DNA of 64,000 bases from the NCBI RefSeq assembly GCF_019797865.1, contig NZ_CP081869.1, positions 3,734,501-3,798,500 of the forward strand, in the 5' to 3' direction. The position numbers were made by a program, and so were the translations under genes. Below, one piece after another: positions 46,672 through 55,970 of the stretch; within the stretch, counting starts at the first letter, position 1, and each line of letters opens with the position of its first letter. The DNA comes from Chenggangzhangella methanolivorans (GTDB lineage Bacteria > Pseudomonadota > Alphaproteobacteria > Rhizobiales > Methylopilaceae). Below the pieces are notes generated by a model, which was not told the DNA's origin, did not search any database, and worked only from the letters and a program-made list of their open reading frames with translations.

Positions 46672-49600
46672 TCACGCTTCGCGGGCCTGAGCCGGCGAGG
46701 GCTTGCGCGCGGCGAGACGCTCCTCGATCTGCTGGAAGATCACGAACAGCGCCGGGACGACGAAGACCGACAGCGCGGTCGAGACCGCCATGCCGCTGAC
46801 GACCGAGACGCCGATCGACTTCGAGGCGTTGGCGCCGGCGCCGTCGGCGAGCACCAGCGGGATCATGCCGAGGATGAAGGCGATCGACGTCATCAGGATC
46901 GGCCGGAAGCGCAGCCGCCCGGCGGTCAGCGCCGCCTCGACCAGCGGCCGGCCCTCCTTCGCCCGAAGCTCGCGGGCGTATTCGACGATCAGGATCGCGT
47001 TCTTGGCCGCGAGCGCGATCAGCAGCACCAGCCCGATCTGGGTATAGAGCGTGTTCTGGAGCCCGAGCGCGAGCAGCGTCGCGACCGTGCCGCAGAGCGC
47101 GAGCGGCGCCGAGACGATGACGGGCATCGGCGCGATCCAGCTGCCGTACTGGCCGGCGAGCACGAAATAGACGAGCAGCAGCGCGAGGCCGAACGCGACA
47201 TAGACCTGCCCGCCCGCGAGCCGCTCCTGATAGGAGACGCCGGTCCATTCGGCGGCGGTTCCGGCGGGCAGGGTCTCGGCCGCCGCGCGGTCGAGCATCG
47301 TCAACGCCTCGCCGGACGAGACGTCGGCCTGCGGGCGCCCGACGATCGTCGCCGCGGGACGGAGATTGTAGAGCGAGATCAGCGACGGGCCGGTGGTCTC
47401 CTTCACGCTCGCGAGCGCGCTCAAGGGCACGGAGTCGCCCGATGCGTTCGGGACCTTGAGCCGCGACACCGCCTCGCTCAGGCCGCGCAGCGAGCCTTCG
47501 GCCTGGACATAGACCTGGAACACCTGGCCGAACTGCGTGAACTGGTTGACGTAGGCCGAGCCGAGATAGCCTGAGAGCGCCTCGAAGGCGTCGTTGACCG
47601 AGACGCCGAGCCTGACGGCCTTGGCGCGGTCGATCGAGACGCCGAGCTGGGGCGCGTCGAAATTCGACGTCACCTGAGCGGCCTGGAGCCGTCCGTCGGC
47701 GAGCGCGCGGTTCGCGATCGCGCGGGCGACCTCGGAGAGGCGGCCGAAGTCGGAGGAGCCGTCGGTGAGCTCCACCATCATGGTGAAGCCGCCGGTGTTT
47801 CCGACGCCCTGGATGGAGGGCGGCGGAACCACGACCGCGAGCCCGTCGGGCAGCGCCGAGAGCGTCTTCGAGATCCCCTGAAAGAGCGGCAGCAGGTCCT
47901 CGTTCTCGCCGCGCTCGTCCCAGGGCGTCAGCATGACGTAGGCGACGCCGGCGTTCGGCAGAGAGGCGTTGCCGTCGAATGGCGAGACGCCCGCCACCGT
48001 GATGACGTTCGCGACGCCCGGCTGGCCTTTGAGCCGCGCATCGACGTCGGCGAGCGCCTTGTCGGTGCGCTCGAGCGAGGCGCCGGCCGGCAGCTGGACG
48101 GCGGCGATGAGATAGCCCTGATCCTCGATCGGCAGGAAGCCGGCGGGCACGCGATTGAGCCCTGCGACGCCGAGCGCGAGGATCGCCACGGCTGCGGCCG
48201 CGACCAGATATTTGACCCGCAGCGCGCGCTCCAGCAGCCGGACGTAGCCGCCCTCGAATGTCGAGAAACCGCGGTCGAACAGGCGGAATGCGAGGTTGCG
48301 CCGCGCGAGCGGCTTCGGCGGGCGCATCCAGAGCGCGGCCTGCACGGGTTTGAGCGTCACGGCGTTGATCGCGCTGATGATCGCGGTCGCGGCGATCACG
48401 AGCGCGAACTGCTGGTAGAGCTGGCCGGTGAGGCCCGGCAGGAACGCGGCCGGCAGGAACACGGCGATCAGCACGAGCGTCACGCCCATGATGGGGCCGA
48501 ACAGCTCGTCCATGGCCTTCTCGGCCGCCTGCGGCCCCGGAAGACCCTTCTCCAGATGGCGCGCCGCGCCCTCGACGATGACGATCGCGTCGTCGACCAC
48601 GATGCCGATCGCGAGCACCAGCGCGAACAGCGTCGACATGTTGATGGTGAAGCCGAGCGCGGCCATCGCCGCGAAGGCGCCGATGATCGTCACCGGCACC
48701 GTGGTGGCGGGCACCAGCACGGCGCGCAAGTCCTGCAAAAAGAGCAGGATGACCACGAAGACGATCACGCAGGCCTCGATCAGCGTCTTGTAGACGTCGC
48801 GCACGGCGGCGTCGACGAAGGCCGAGGTGTTGAACGGGATCTCGTATGTGAGGCCCGGCGGGAACGACTTCGAAAGCTCCGCCATGCGCGCCTCGACCCG
48901 GTCGGCGGTCTCGAGCGCGTTCGCCTCCGGCAGCTGGCTGATCGCGAGCGCGGCGGATGGCCGCCCGTTCATGCGGAACACCTGCGCGTAGGTCTTCGAG
49001 CCGAGCTCCACGCGGGCGACGTCGCGCACGCGCGTCGTCGACCCGTCTTCGGCGTTCGACTTGACGATCACGTCCTCGAACTGGCCGACCTGGTCGAGCC
49101 GGCCGGAGACGTCGATGACGGTCTGGAAGCCCTGGCCTGTCGGGGCGGGCGGCATGCCGACCTGACCGCCCGGAACCGTCTGGCTTGAGGCCTGGATCGC
49201 CGAGACGACGTCGGAGGGCTTGAGGCCGCGGGCCTGCAGGCGGTCCGGATCGAGCCAGACGCGCATGGCGTATTCGCCCGCGCCGAACACCGAGACGTCG
49301 CCGACGCCGGGAACGCGCGCGATCGGGTCGCGCAGGTTGATCGAGGCGTAATTCGACAGGAACAGGCTGTCCTTGGCCGGATCCTCCGACGACAGCGTCA
49401 CGAAGGCGAGGATCGCGGTCGAGCGCTTGCGGACGTTGACCCCTTGCGTCTGCACCGCGCTCGGCAGCTGCGCGGTGGCGGCGTCGACGCGGCTCTTCAC
49501 CAGCGTCTCGGCCTTGTCGGCGTCGGTCCCGATCTCGAACGTGACGGTGAGCGTGTAGGCGCCGTCGCTCGCGTTCGTCGACTGCATGTAGAGCATCCCG

Positions 49601-49821
49601 GGCGCGCCGTTGACCTGCCGCTCGATCGGCAGCGCAACTGTGTCGACCAGCGTCTTGGCGCTTGCGCCCGGATAGCGCGCCGTCACCTGTACGGTCGGGG
49701 GCGTGACGTCGGGATATTGCGCGACGGGGAGCTTCAGGAACGCGATCGCGCCGATGAGGATCGTCAGCAGCGCGATGACGTTGGCGAGCACCGGGCGCTC
49801 GATGAAGAACTTTGCGAACAT
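46672..49821 (-). CDS. RND-family (HAE1) multidrug efflux permease
   Basis: A 1049-residue inner-membrane pump of the AcrB/MexB type: FFIERPVLANVIALLTILIG at the start, 12 helices, two large periplasmic loops, and the proton-relay Asp pair in TM4 (IGIVVDDAIVIVEGAARH). It exports drugs or lipophilic compounds with a periplasmic adaptor and an outer-membrane channel. The adaptor gene is 12 bp upstream; no TolC-like gene is in the window. No local TetR repressor is present, which is less common. Confidence 0.95.
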   Translation of the reverse strand: MFAKFFIERPVLANVIALLTILIGAIAFLKLPVAQYPDVTPPTVQVTARYPGASAKTLVDTVALPIERQVNGAPGMLYMQSTNASDGAYTLTVTFEIGTDADKAETLVKSRVDAATAQLPSAVQTQGVNVRKRSTAILAFVTLSSEDPAKDSLFLSNYASINLRDPIARVPGVGDVSVFGAGEYAMRVWLDPDRLQARGLKPSDVVSAIQASSQTVPGGQVGMPPAPTGQGFQTVIDVSGRLDQVGQFEDVIVKSNAEDGSTTRVRDVARVELGSKTYAQVFRMNGRPSAALAISQLPEANALETADRVEARMAELSKSFPPGLTYEIPFNTSAFVDAAVRDVYKTLIEACVIVFVVILLFLQDLRAVLVPATTVPVTIIGAFAAMAALGFTINMSTLFALVLAIGIVVDDAIVIVEGAARHLEKGLPGPQAAEKAMDELFGPIMGVTLVLIAVFLPAAFLPGLTGQLYQQFALVIAATAIISAINAVTLKPVQAALWMRPPKPLARRNLAFRLFDRGFSTFEGGYVRLLERALRVKYLVAAAAVAILALGVAGLNRVPAGFLPIEDQGYLIAAVQLPAGASLERTDKALADVDARLKGQPGVANVITVAGVSPFDGNASLPNAGVAYVMLTPWDERGENEDLLPLFQGISKTLSALPDGLAVVVPPPSIQGVGNTGGFTMMVELTDGSSDFGRLSEVARAIANRALADGRLQAAQVTSNFDAPQLGVSIDRAKAVRLGVSVNDAFEALSGYLGSAYVNQFTQFGQVFQVYVQAEGSLRGLSEAVSRLKVPNASGDSVPLSALASVKETTGPSLISLYNLRPAATIVGRPQADVSSGEALTMLDRAAAETLPAGTAAEWTGVSYQERLAGGQVYVAFGLALLLVYFVLAGQYGSWIAPMPVIVSAPLALCGTVATLLALGLQNTLYTQIGLVLLIALAAKNAILIVEYARELRAKEGRPLVEAALTAGRLRFRPILMTSIAFILGMIPLVLADGAGANASKSIGVSVVSGMAVSTALSVFVVPALFVIFQQIEERLAARKPSPAQAREA

Positions 49822-49833
49822 CGGTCCTGCTCG

Positions 49834-51021
49834 TCAGCGGGTTTGGACGGAGGGGCTTGTCGAGCCGGCCGCCTGCCGGAACTGTTCCCTGGCCTGCGTC
49901 GCCGCCTCGCGCCGGTCGACGGCGTCGCCGGGCCTCGGGCCGGAGGCGACGTTCTGGATGACCCAGTCGGTGGTCATGAGCGCGCCGCGCACCTGCTGGA
50001 GCTCGCCGTCGCGCTCGATCAGAGAGACCGAGCGGCGCTCGACGACGCCCTTTTCGGTCACGACGAGCACGTAGCGGCCCTGCTGGTCGGTCCCGATCGC
50101 CGAAGGGGGCACGAGCAGCGCGTCCTTCACGGTCTCGACGGGGATGCGCACGCGCACGAACAGGTCCGGCAGCAGGGCGCGGTCGGCGTTTTCGAACACG
50201 GCGCGCACCGACAGCGTGCCGGTGTCCGCGGAGGTCTCGGGCGCGGCGTAGTCGAGCCGGCCCTTGATCGGGTAGCCGTCGTCGCCCTTCACGCCGATCT
50301 CGATCGGCACGGAGGCGATGTCCTTGCGCGTCAGTCCCCGTTCGCGGGCCTGCCTGCGGATCCGCAGCAGGTCGGCGTCGGAGATCGAGAAGGTCACATG
50401 GATCGGATCGAGCTGGACGATGGTCGCGAGCGTCGTGACGCCGCCCGAGCCCACCAGCGCACCGACGTCGGCCTTGTGTTCGGAGACGGCGCCGTCGAAG
50501 GGGGCGACGACGGTCGCGTAGCTGAGGTTAAGGCGCGCCTGCACCAGCGAAGCGTCGGCCGCTGCGCGCTGGCCCCTGGCGGACTCCAGCGAATTCTGGG
50601 CGTTGTCGACATTTACCTCGGGAGTCGCGCTGGTCTTCAGCAGCTGGCGCTGCCGGTCGAGCGCGCGCTGGGCGTTGTCGAACGTGGCGCCTGACTGCGC
50701 GAGGCTCGCCTCGGCCTGCTGGACCTGAGCCTCGTAGAGCTCGGGCTCGATCAGGAACAGGCGCTGGCCGGCTTTGACCTCCGCCCCGTCCTTGTAGTCG
50801 ATGGACTTCAGGAAGCCGGAAACCCGCGCGATCAGATCGACCCGGTTCACAGCCTTGGCGACGCCGGTCTCGTAGAGATAGCGCGTCGCCGTGACGGGCT
50901 TCGGCTGCGCGACGACCGCGACCTTGGGGGCGGGCGGCGCCTTGCTTTCGTCCTTGCAGGCCGCGAGCAGGGTCGCGGCCGCAAAGGCGCAGGCCAAAGG
51001 CGTGAAGGCTCTCGTCCGCAT
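49834..51021 (-). CDS. RND efflux periplasmic adaptor (lipoprotein)
   Basis: A 395-residue HlyD/AcrA-family membrane fusion protein. The lipobox LLAAC (Cys at about 21) follows a signal peptide. Barrel-sandwich hybrid and hairpin domains are at about 60-200 (YKDGAEVKAGQRLFLIEPEL, ATVVAPFDGAVSEHKADVG), and the beta-barrel at 200-290. It bridges the RND pump and an outer-membrane channel. It is cotranscribed with the pump, and a small Cys-rich protein gene lies 73 bp upstream. Confidence 0.94.
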   Translation of the reverse strand: MRTRAFTPLACAFAAATLLAACKDESKAPPAPKVAVVAQPKPVTATRYLYETGVAKAVNRVDLIARVSGFLKSIDYKDGAEVKAGQRLFLIEPELYEAQVQQAEASLAQSGATFDNAQRALDRQRQLLKTSATPEVNVDNAQNSLESARGQRAAADASLVQARLNLSYATVVAPFDGAVSEHKADVGALVGSGGVTTLATIVQLDPIHVTFSISDADLLRIRRQARERGLTRKDIASVPIEIGVKGDDGYPIKGRLDYAAPETSADTGTLSVRAVFENADRALLPDLFVRVRIPVETVKDALLVPPSAIGTDQQGRYVLVVTEKGVVERRSVSLIERDGELQQVRGALMTTDWVIQNVASGPRPGDAVDRREAATQAREQFRQAAGSTSPSVQTR

Positions 51022-51094
51022 CGGTCTGGTCCGTGGTCGCCGTTGGAAAAAAGGCGCGGGCGGCCGGTCGTCGGCCGCCCGCGCCCGTCGTGGT

Positions 51095-51360
51095 TCAGTT
51101 CTGCTGCTTCTGGTCCTTGGCCTTTGCGAGCGCGGCCGTGCAGGTCTCGGAGAGCTGGTCCTTCTTGGACTTCACGCACTCCATGATCCGCCCCCGCCGG
51201 GCGCGATCCCGGCGCAGAGCTGCTTGATCTCGGGCCCGCAGGCCTGGCGCAGCTCCTTGCGGTCGGCCATCGAGAGGGTCTGCGCCGAGGCCGCGAGGGT
51301 GAGCACGGGCAGGCTCATGACCGCGAGCGCGAAGGCGGGGGCGATGCGAAGCTGAAGCAT
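51095..51360 (-). CDS. Small secreted cysteine-rich-repeat protein (one-base frame break)
   Basis: About 88 residues after repair: a signal peptide (RIAPAFALAVMSLPVLTLAA, ending ASAQ) and a Cys-rich repeat with four cysteines (ACGPEIKQLCAG, MECVKSKK and SETCTAAL) of the GLG1-type family. Near 51189 the frame breaks in a GC run (GGCGGGGGCGG); one base restored joins both halves and gives a stop at 51095. The function is unknown; proteins of this type are exported. It is on the same strand as the RND adaptor. Confidence 0.75.
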
Positions 51361-51415
51361 GGGAGTTCTCCTTTTCGGGGTGTTGGTCGCCGGAGGGCGA
51401 GGAGGGGGGCGCCGC

Positions 51416-52027
51416 TCAGCGCCGACGGAAGCCGGCGTGGGCGGACCGGAACCCGTGGCCGGCGCGGACGCCGGCGTGCGGGCGGCGGATCACGCCGCCG
51501 GCGCAGCCGCGCGGGCCGCAGCCGCCGGCGGCGACTCGGCGCGGGCCGGCGACAACGCCGCCGCACCGACCGCGCGCGCAGCCGCCTGCCGCTTTCACGC
51601 GGTGCGGATGGTGCGGGCGGACGTGGTGGTGATGGCGGCCCCAGTGGCCGTACCAGGGGCGGCCCACATAGTGGGCGTTCCAGTAGGCGTGGGAGAAGCC
51701 GACGACCGTGACGCCGACGGCGGGCGCGATCACGGGCGACACCACCGTGGCGGAGCCGCGATAGGTCACGCTGACATAGGTCGCCGAGACCCAGCCGCGC
51801 TCGCCGTCCCACGACACGTCGCACCAGGTGGTCGCGGCGTTGCAGCCAAAGAGCGTGAGCGGCGCGCGGGAGGGAAGCAGCGCGACTACGGGATAGTTCG
51901 AGCTCGGCCCGGCCCGCAGGTTGACGCTTGCGACCGAGACGGCGCCGGTCGCGGCTTGCGCCGACGACGGAGCGAGCGAGGGGAGGGCAAGCGCGGCGAG
52001 GGCCGCCGAAAAGGCGAGGGCTTTCAT
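51416..52027 (-). CDS. Secreted SH3b protein with His- and Cys-rich tail
   Basis: About 203 residues: a signal peptide (ALAFSAALAALALPSLAPSS, ending AQA), a bacterial SH3 domain (about 28-90, VNLRAGPSSNYPVVALLP, GERGWVSATYVSV), then a His-rich stretch (HWGRHHHHVRPHHPHRV) and a Gly/Arg/Cys-rich tail with two GGC-x4-C repeats (CARGRC, CGPRGC). The SH3b part usually binds cell wall or proteins. The tail could bind metal (inference). ATG 52027 is preferred; 52054 is in frame. Confidence 0.75.
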   Translation of the reverse strand: MKALAFSAALAALALPSLAPSSAQAATGAVSVASVNLRAGPSSNYPVVALLPSRAPLTLFGCNAATTWCDVSWDGERGWVSATYVSVTYRGSATVVSPVIAPAVGVTVVGFSHAYWNAHYVGRPWYGHWGRHHHHVRPHHPHRVKAAGGCARGRCGGVVAGPRRVAAGGCGPRGCAGGVIRRPHAGVRAGHGFRSAHAGFRRR

Positions 52028-52217
52028 GCGAGGTCTCCTGGGCTTGGGCGTCAAGCGCGTCTCGGGGGCGGGCGCGCCGAAGCCGGGCGTCCGGAAAAGC
52101 TTGCGTCTCGAGAGATCTCCGGCGCCTCGCCGGCCGAGGTGGGGGGAACCGCCGGCGAGGCGCGCGGAGGAGGGCGGGTCTAAGGCCCTCGTCGATGGGA
52201 GGCGGCGTGGCGGGGGA

Positions 52218-52528
52218 TCACGGCGCCTCCTCCCGCAGGCGGTCGTTCGCCGCCATGCGGGTCTCGTGCGCGGAAGCGGCCTGAGGGTCGTCTTCGGGCG
52301 TCGTCTCTTCCGGCAGGAGCTCGATGCACGCCGCGACGGTGTCGATCCGCGGCGCGAAGTCTTCGGTGTCGGGGTCGGTCTGAGGGTCGCTTTCGTCGGG
52401 GCAGACGAGTTCGGCCTGCCGAGGCGACGCAGGGTCCGAGAGCGCGCCGACGATCGTCGGCAGCATCAGGGAGAAGGACAGCAGCAGCGCCCGACGATGC
52501 GGGCGGACAGGCGGACGACCTCGCTCAT
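52218..52528 (-). CDS. Small hypothetical membrane or exported protein (one-base frame break)
   Basis: After adding one base near 52488 the frame reads MSEVVRLSARIVG, a hydrophobic segment (ALLLSFSLMLPTIVGAL) and an acidic tail (VCPDESDPQTDPDTEDFAPR onward), about 103 residues. The start overlaps the sterol desaturase stop by four bases. The acidic tail might bind cations. No family is recognised. Region 52028-52217 shows no gene. Confidence 0.55.
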
Positions 52529-53439
52529 GCGCGCGTCTCCTCGATGGCGGGACGGTTCGGGGACGGGAGGGCCGGCGGCGCGTCGGGCTCGATCACGGCG
52601 CCGGGCGGCGCGAACAGAGCGCGGAGGCGGCCCTTCAGCGTGCGGGCGCGGCGCGCGTCGGCGAACATCGCGGCCCATTCGCCGAGCGCGATCCGGACCG
52701 GATTGAGGCTCCGCGTTCCGCCCACGAGGCCGTAGCGGAGCGGTTCTGCAGGCGGCGCCGCGAAGGTGCCGAACAGCCGGTCGAACACGATCAGGAGGCC
52801 GCCGTAGTTCTTGTCGAGGCACGACGCGTTCGAGGCGTGGTGCACCCGGTGATGCGTCGGCGTGTTGAGAACCCATTCGAGCGGCCCGAGCCTCGGCGCG
52901 AGCTCGGAATGGACGAAGAACTGGTAGAGGAGGTTCGCGCCGAGCGTCGCGACGATCGCGATCGGGTGGAAGCCGATCAGCGCGAGCGGCGCGAAGAACA
53001 GGAAGGTCCCCGAGATCGCGCCGGTCCAGCCGAGCCGGACCGCCGCGGTGAGGTTGAGCTTGGTGGCCGAGTGGTGGACCGAATGCGTCGCCCACATCCA
53101 GCGGATGCGGTGCGAGGCGCGGTGGCGCCAGTAATAGGCGAACTCGACGGCGAGAAAGAGCGCCAGCAGCCCGAGCGGCGTCGCCGCGTCGATCTCGAAC
53201 AGCCGGTGTTCGTAGAGCAGCGCGAACGGCGCGGCCACGAGGCCGGCCTCGACGAGGCGCACGACGTTCTGGCCGAGCGCGACCCCGAACGAGGCCGCCG
53301 TTTCGGCGAGGTCGTGGGTCTCCTCGTGGCGATGGGCGAGGCGGCTCGCGCCGTATTCGAGGGCCATGAAGCCGACGGCCGCGCCGAAGATCGTGGCGCG
53401 CACCGCCGGATCCATCGCCATGACGATGGAGTCGGACAT
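52525..53439 (-). CDS. Sterol desaturase / fatty acid hydroxylase family protein
   Basis: A 304-residue integral membrane di-iron protein. The His clusters are present: HRASH, HSVHH and HRVHH (in YWRHRASHRIRWMWATHSVH and NTPTHHRVHHASN). Four or so helices surround them. Substrate is unknown in bacteria: hopanoid, carotenoid or fatty acyl chains are possible. It lies between small exported-protein genes on the same strand, which suggests an envelope lipid role. Confidence 0.9.
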   Translation of the reverse strand: MSDSIVMAMDPAVRATIFGAAVGFMALEYGASRLAHRHEETHDLAETAASFGVALGQNVVRLVEAGLVAAPFALLYEHRLFEIDAATPLGLLALFLAVEFAYYWRHRASHRIRWMWATHSVHHSATKLNLTAAVRLGWTGAISGTFLFFAPLALIGFHPIAIVATLGANLLYQFFVHSELAPRLGPLEWVLNTPTHHRVHHASNASCLDKNYGGLLIVFDRLFGTFAAPPAEPLRYGLVGGTRSLNPVRIALGEWAAMFADARRARTLKGRLRALFAPPGAVIEPDAPPALPSPNRPAIEETRA

Positions 53440-53466
53440 CGGAGTCTCCGAGAGGATCGGCTGGGG

Positions 53467-53703
53467 TCAGCGCGACGGCGCGCGGACCGCGGTGGTCTCG
53501 TTCGCGCCGGTGCGCGAGAGTTCGGCGAAGCGGCCCGAGCCCCAGTCGTCGGAGGCGGAGGCGAGGCGCGTCTCGTCCTTGCGGCCGCCATGGACGGCCG
53601 CGTGGCTCGACGAGGCCTCCGGCTGGCGGCTGAAGGCGCCTTCGGTCGCGATGGCGCAGGACATGACGGCGACATAGGCCGAGGCGGCGAAGATCTTGGT
53701 CAT
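53467..53703 (-). CDS. Small exported hypothetical protein
   Basis: A 78-residue protein with an N-terminal signal peptide (KIFAASAYVAVMSCAIATEG) and a short polar tail rich in Ser, Arg and Glu. It is 27 bp upstream of the sterol desaturase gene, probably the first gene of that operon. It is divergent from the response regulator gene, so it may be its target. The family is not recognised. Confidence 0.55.
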   Translation of the reverse strand: MTKIFAASAYVAVMSCAIATEGAFSRQPEASSSHAAVHGGRKDETRLASASDDWGSGRFAELSRTGANETTAVRAPSR

Positions 53704-53821
53704 GAGAACAGGTCTCCCTGGGGCCGACCCGAAGAGCGGCCGGCGATGGGGAGGAGACTGGCGTCGCGGCGTCACGCGCCGATCACGCCCCGGCGCCAAA
53801 GCGTCGCGTTTCGTCACGACG

Positions 53822-53836
53822 TGTAACGGCTTGTAA
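53822..53836. promoter_or_regulatory. Candidate response-regulator direct repeat
   Basis: TGTAA occurs at 53822-53826 and 53832-53836, ten base pairs apart start to start, the one-turn spacing of OmpR/PhoB-type sites. A weaker copy (CGTCA) lies ten bases before. It is in the 186-bp region between the divergent exported-protein gene and the response regulator. Confidence 0.4.
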
Positions 53837-53889
53837 AAATCGCAAGACGCTCTTGCGGTCCGCCGATGCGGCGCCGACAAGTAGGGACC

Positions 53890-54600
53890 ATGAGCGCCGC
53901 CGCCATCCTCATCGTCGAGGACGATCCCGACATCGGCCGCATGGTCGGCGACCTGCTGCGCCGCGAGGGCTACGAGGTCGCCCATGTCGAGGACGGGCAG
54001 GCGATGGACGCCGCCATGGCGCTCCGGCGGCCGGACCTGATGATCCTCGACCTGATGCTGCCGGGCGAGGACGGCCTCTCGATCTGCCGGCGCGTGCGCG
54101 CGGGCGACTGGCTGCCGATCCTGATGCTCACCGCCAGGAACGACGAGATCGACCGCGTGATCGGCCTCGAGGTCGGGGCGGACGACTATCTCGCGAAGCC
54201 CTTCGGCCCGCGCGAGCTGGTGGCGCGCGTCCGCGCGCTGCTGCGCCGCGCCGACGCCAGGCCCGCCGCGCCGCCCTCGCGCCGCTTCGCCTTCGACGGC
54301 TTTTCGGTCGACGTCGACGCCCGCCAGGCCTTCGAGCCGGGCGGCGAACCGATGACGCTGACCAGCGCCGAGTTCGAGCTGCTCGCCTGCTTCGTGCAGC
54401 GGCCGCGGCGCGTGCTCACCCGCGACCAGATCCTCGAATGGACCCATGGGCGCGCGTCCGAACCCTACGACCGGACCGTCGACATGCTGGTCTCGCGCTT
54501 GCGCCGAAAACTCGAAAGCGCCGGCGCCGCGCCCGGGCTGATCGCGACGGTGCGCAACGGCGGGTACCTGTTCTCGGCCGTCGTGAGGTCGGCGTCGTGA
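53890..54600 (+). CDS. OmpR-family response regulator
   Basis: A 236-residue two-domain regulator: receiver (about 1-120) with the acidic pair in IVEDDPDIGR, the phospho-Asp in LMILDLMLPGEDG and the Lys in YLAKPFGPRE; and a winged-helix DNA-binding domain (about 140-232, RRVLTRDQILEWTHGR, DRTVDMLVSRLRRKLE). ATG at 53890 follows GTAGGGACC. Its stop overlaps the GTG of the kinase gene, so both are coupled. The stimulus is unknown; neighbouring genes point to the envelope. Confidence 0.94.
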   Translation: MSAAAILIVEDDPDIGRMVGDLLRREGYEVAHVEDGQAMDAAMALRRPDLMILDLMLPGEDGLSICRRVRAGDWLPILMLTARNDEIDRVIGLEVGADDYLAKPFGPRELVARVRALLRRADARPAAPPSRRFAFDGFSVDVDARQAFEPGGEPMTLTSAEFELLACFVQRPRRVLTRDQILEWTHGRASEPYDRTVDMLVSRLRRKLESAGAAPGLIATVRNGGYLFSAVVRSAS

Positions 54601-55964
54601 GAGGACGGCTCAGCCTCGCGACGCGCATCGGCGCCATCATGGTGAGCGCGCTGCTCGCCGCCTGGCTGCTGGCCGCGATCATCTATTACAAGGGGTTCGA
54701 CGCCGCCGCCGTCGAGGCGCGGCCCTCGCCGGCCCGGGTGGCCGCGATCGTCGAGCTGATCGAGCGGACCGCGCCGGCGGACCGCGATCTCGCGCTCTCG
54801 GCGGTGAGCTCGGAGGCGCTGCGGGCGAGCCTCGCGGCGCCGGGCGCAGCGCTCGATCCGAGCCGGACGGATCGCGACTGGCTCGAGCCCTACGCCGCCG
54901 CGCTCGGCGGGCGGCCGCTCTCTGTGAGCCTGGACTCGGCCTCCTCGCGCGAGCATCTCTTCCCCAAGCTTTTCGTCTACGCCGCGCCTGCGCTCGAGCT
55001 CCGCGTCGGGCTCGCGGACGGCGCGACGCTGATGTTTAAGACGCGCGGGCCGGTCGCGGTGACGCGGTTCGGGCTGCCGGTCGGGCTCGGGGCCGGTCTC
55101 ATCGGAACGCTGATCGCGCTGGTCGCCCTCATCATCATGCAGCGCGAGACGCGGCCGATCGCGCGCCTCGCCTCGGCGGTCGACGAGATGGAGCTGCTCG
55201 ACGCTCACACGCCGATACCCGTCCCGCGGCGCGGCGCGCCCGAGGTCCAGGCGTTGGTCGCGGCCTTCAACCGGCTGGGCGAGCGGCTCGCGACGCTTTT
55301 GCGGGCCCGCATGGCGCTGCTCGGCGGCATCTCGCACGACGTGCGCACCTTCGCGACGCGGCTGCGGCTGCAGCTCGACCAGATCCCCGACGAGGCCGAG
55401 CGCGCCCGCGCCGAAAACGACATCGCGGACATGATCCGCCTGCTCGACGACGCGCTGCTCGCAAGCCGCGCAGGCGCCGGGGAGCTGGTCCAGGAGCTCG
55501 TCGAGTTCGACGCCATCGTCCGCAGCGAGGTCGAGGACCGGCAGGCGCTCGGCGCGCCCGTCGCCTTCTCGTCCGACGGCCGCGAGGCGCTCGTGCTCGG
55601 CGACCGGGTCGCGCTTCGCCGCATCGCCTCGAACCTCATCGACAACGCCGTCGCCTATGGCCGCGTCGCGCATGTCGGGCTGCGCGTCGCGGACGGGATC
55701 GCGACGCTCGCCGTCGAGGACGAGGGGCCCGGAGTTCCGCCGGACAAACGCGCCGAGCTGCTGGAGCCGTTCGTGCGGCTCGAGACCTCGCGCAACCGCC
55801 GAACGGGCGGGTCGGGGCTTGGCCTTGCGATCGTTCGCGCGCTCGTCGACGCCCATGGCGCGACGCTCGCCATCGAGGATTCGGCCCATGGCGGCGCGCG
55901 GTTCGTGGCGCGCGTTCCGCTGTTTGATCCGCGCGCGGGCGTCTCCGAGGCGGCGGAGGGGTAG
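54597..55964 (+). CDS. Sensor histidine kinase
   Basis: A 455-residue membrane kinase: TM1 (about 12-30), a periplasmic domain of about 120 residues, TM2 (about 155-180, LPVGLGAGLIGTLIALVALI), HAMP, DHp with the phospho-His in GGISHDVRTFATRLRLQLDQ, and HATPase_c with NLIDNAVAYG, DEGPGVPPDK and TGGSGLGLAIV. A GTG start overlaps the regulator stop. The periplasmic part is not recognised. It is convergent with the HlyD-type gene. Confidence 0.93.
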   Translation: MRGRLSLATRIGAIMVSALLAAWLLAAIIYYKGFDAAAVEARPSPARVAAIVELIERTAPADRDLALSAVSSEALRASLAAPGAALDPSRTDRDWLEPYAAALGGRPLSVSLDSASSREHLFPKLFVYAAPALELRVGLADGATLMFKTRGPVAVTRFGLPVGLGAGLIGTLIALVALIIMQRETRPIARLASAVDEMELLDAHTPIPVPRRGAPEVQALVAAFNRLGERLATLLRARMALLGGISHDVRTFATRLRLQLDQIPDEAERARAENDIADMIRLLDDALLASRAGAGELVQELVEFDAIVRSEVEDRQALGAPVAFSSDGREALVLGDRVALRRIASNLIDNAVAYGRVAHVGLRVADGIATLAVEDEGPGVPPDKRAELLEPFVRLETSRNRRTGGSGLGLAIVRALVDAHGATLAIEDSAHGGARFVARVPLFDPRAGVSEAAEG

Positions 55965-55970
55965 CAAGCC

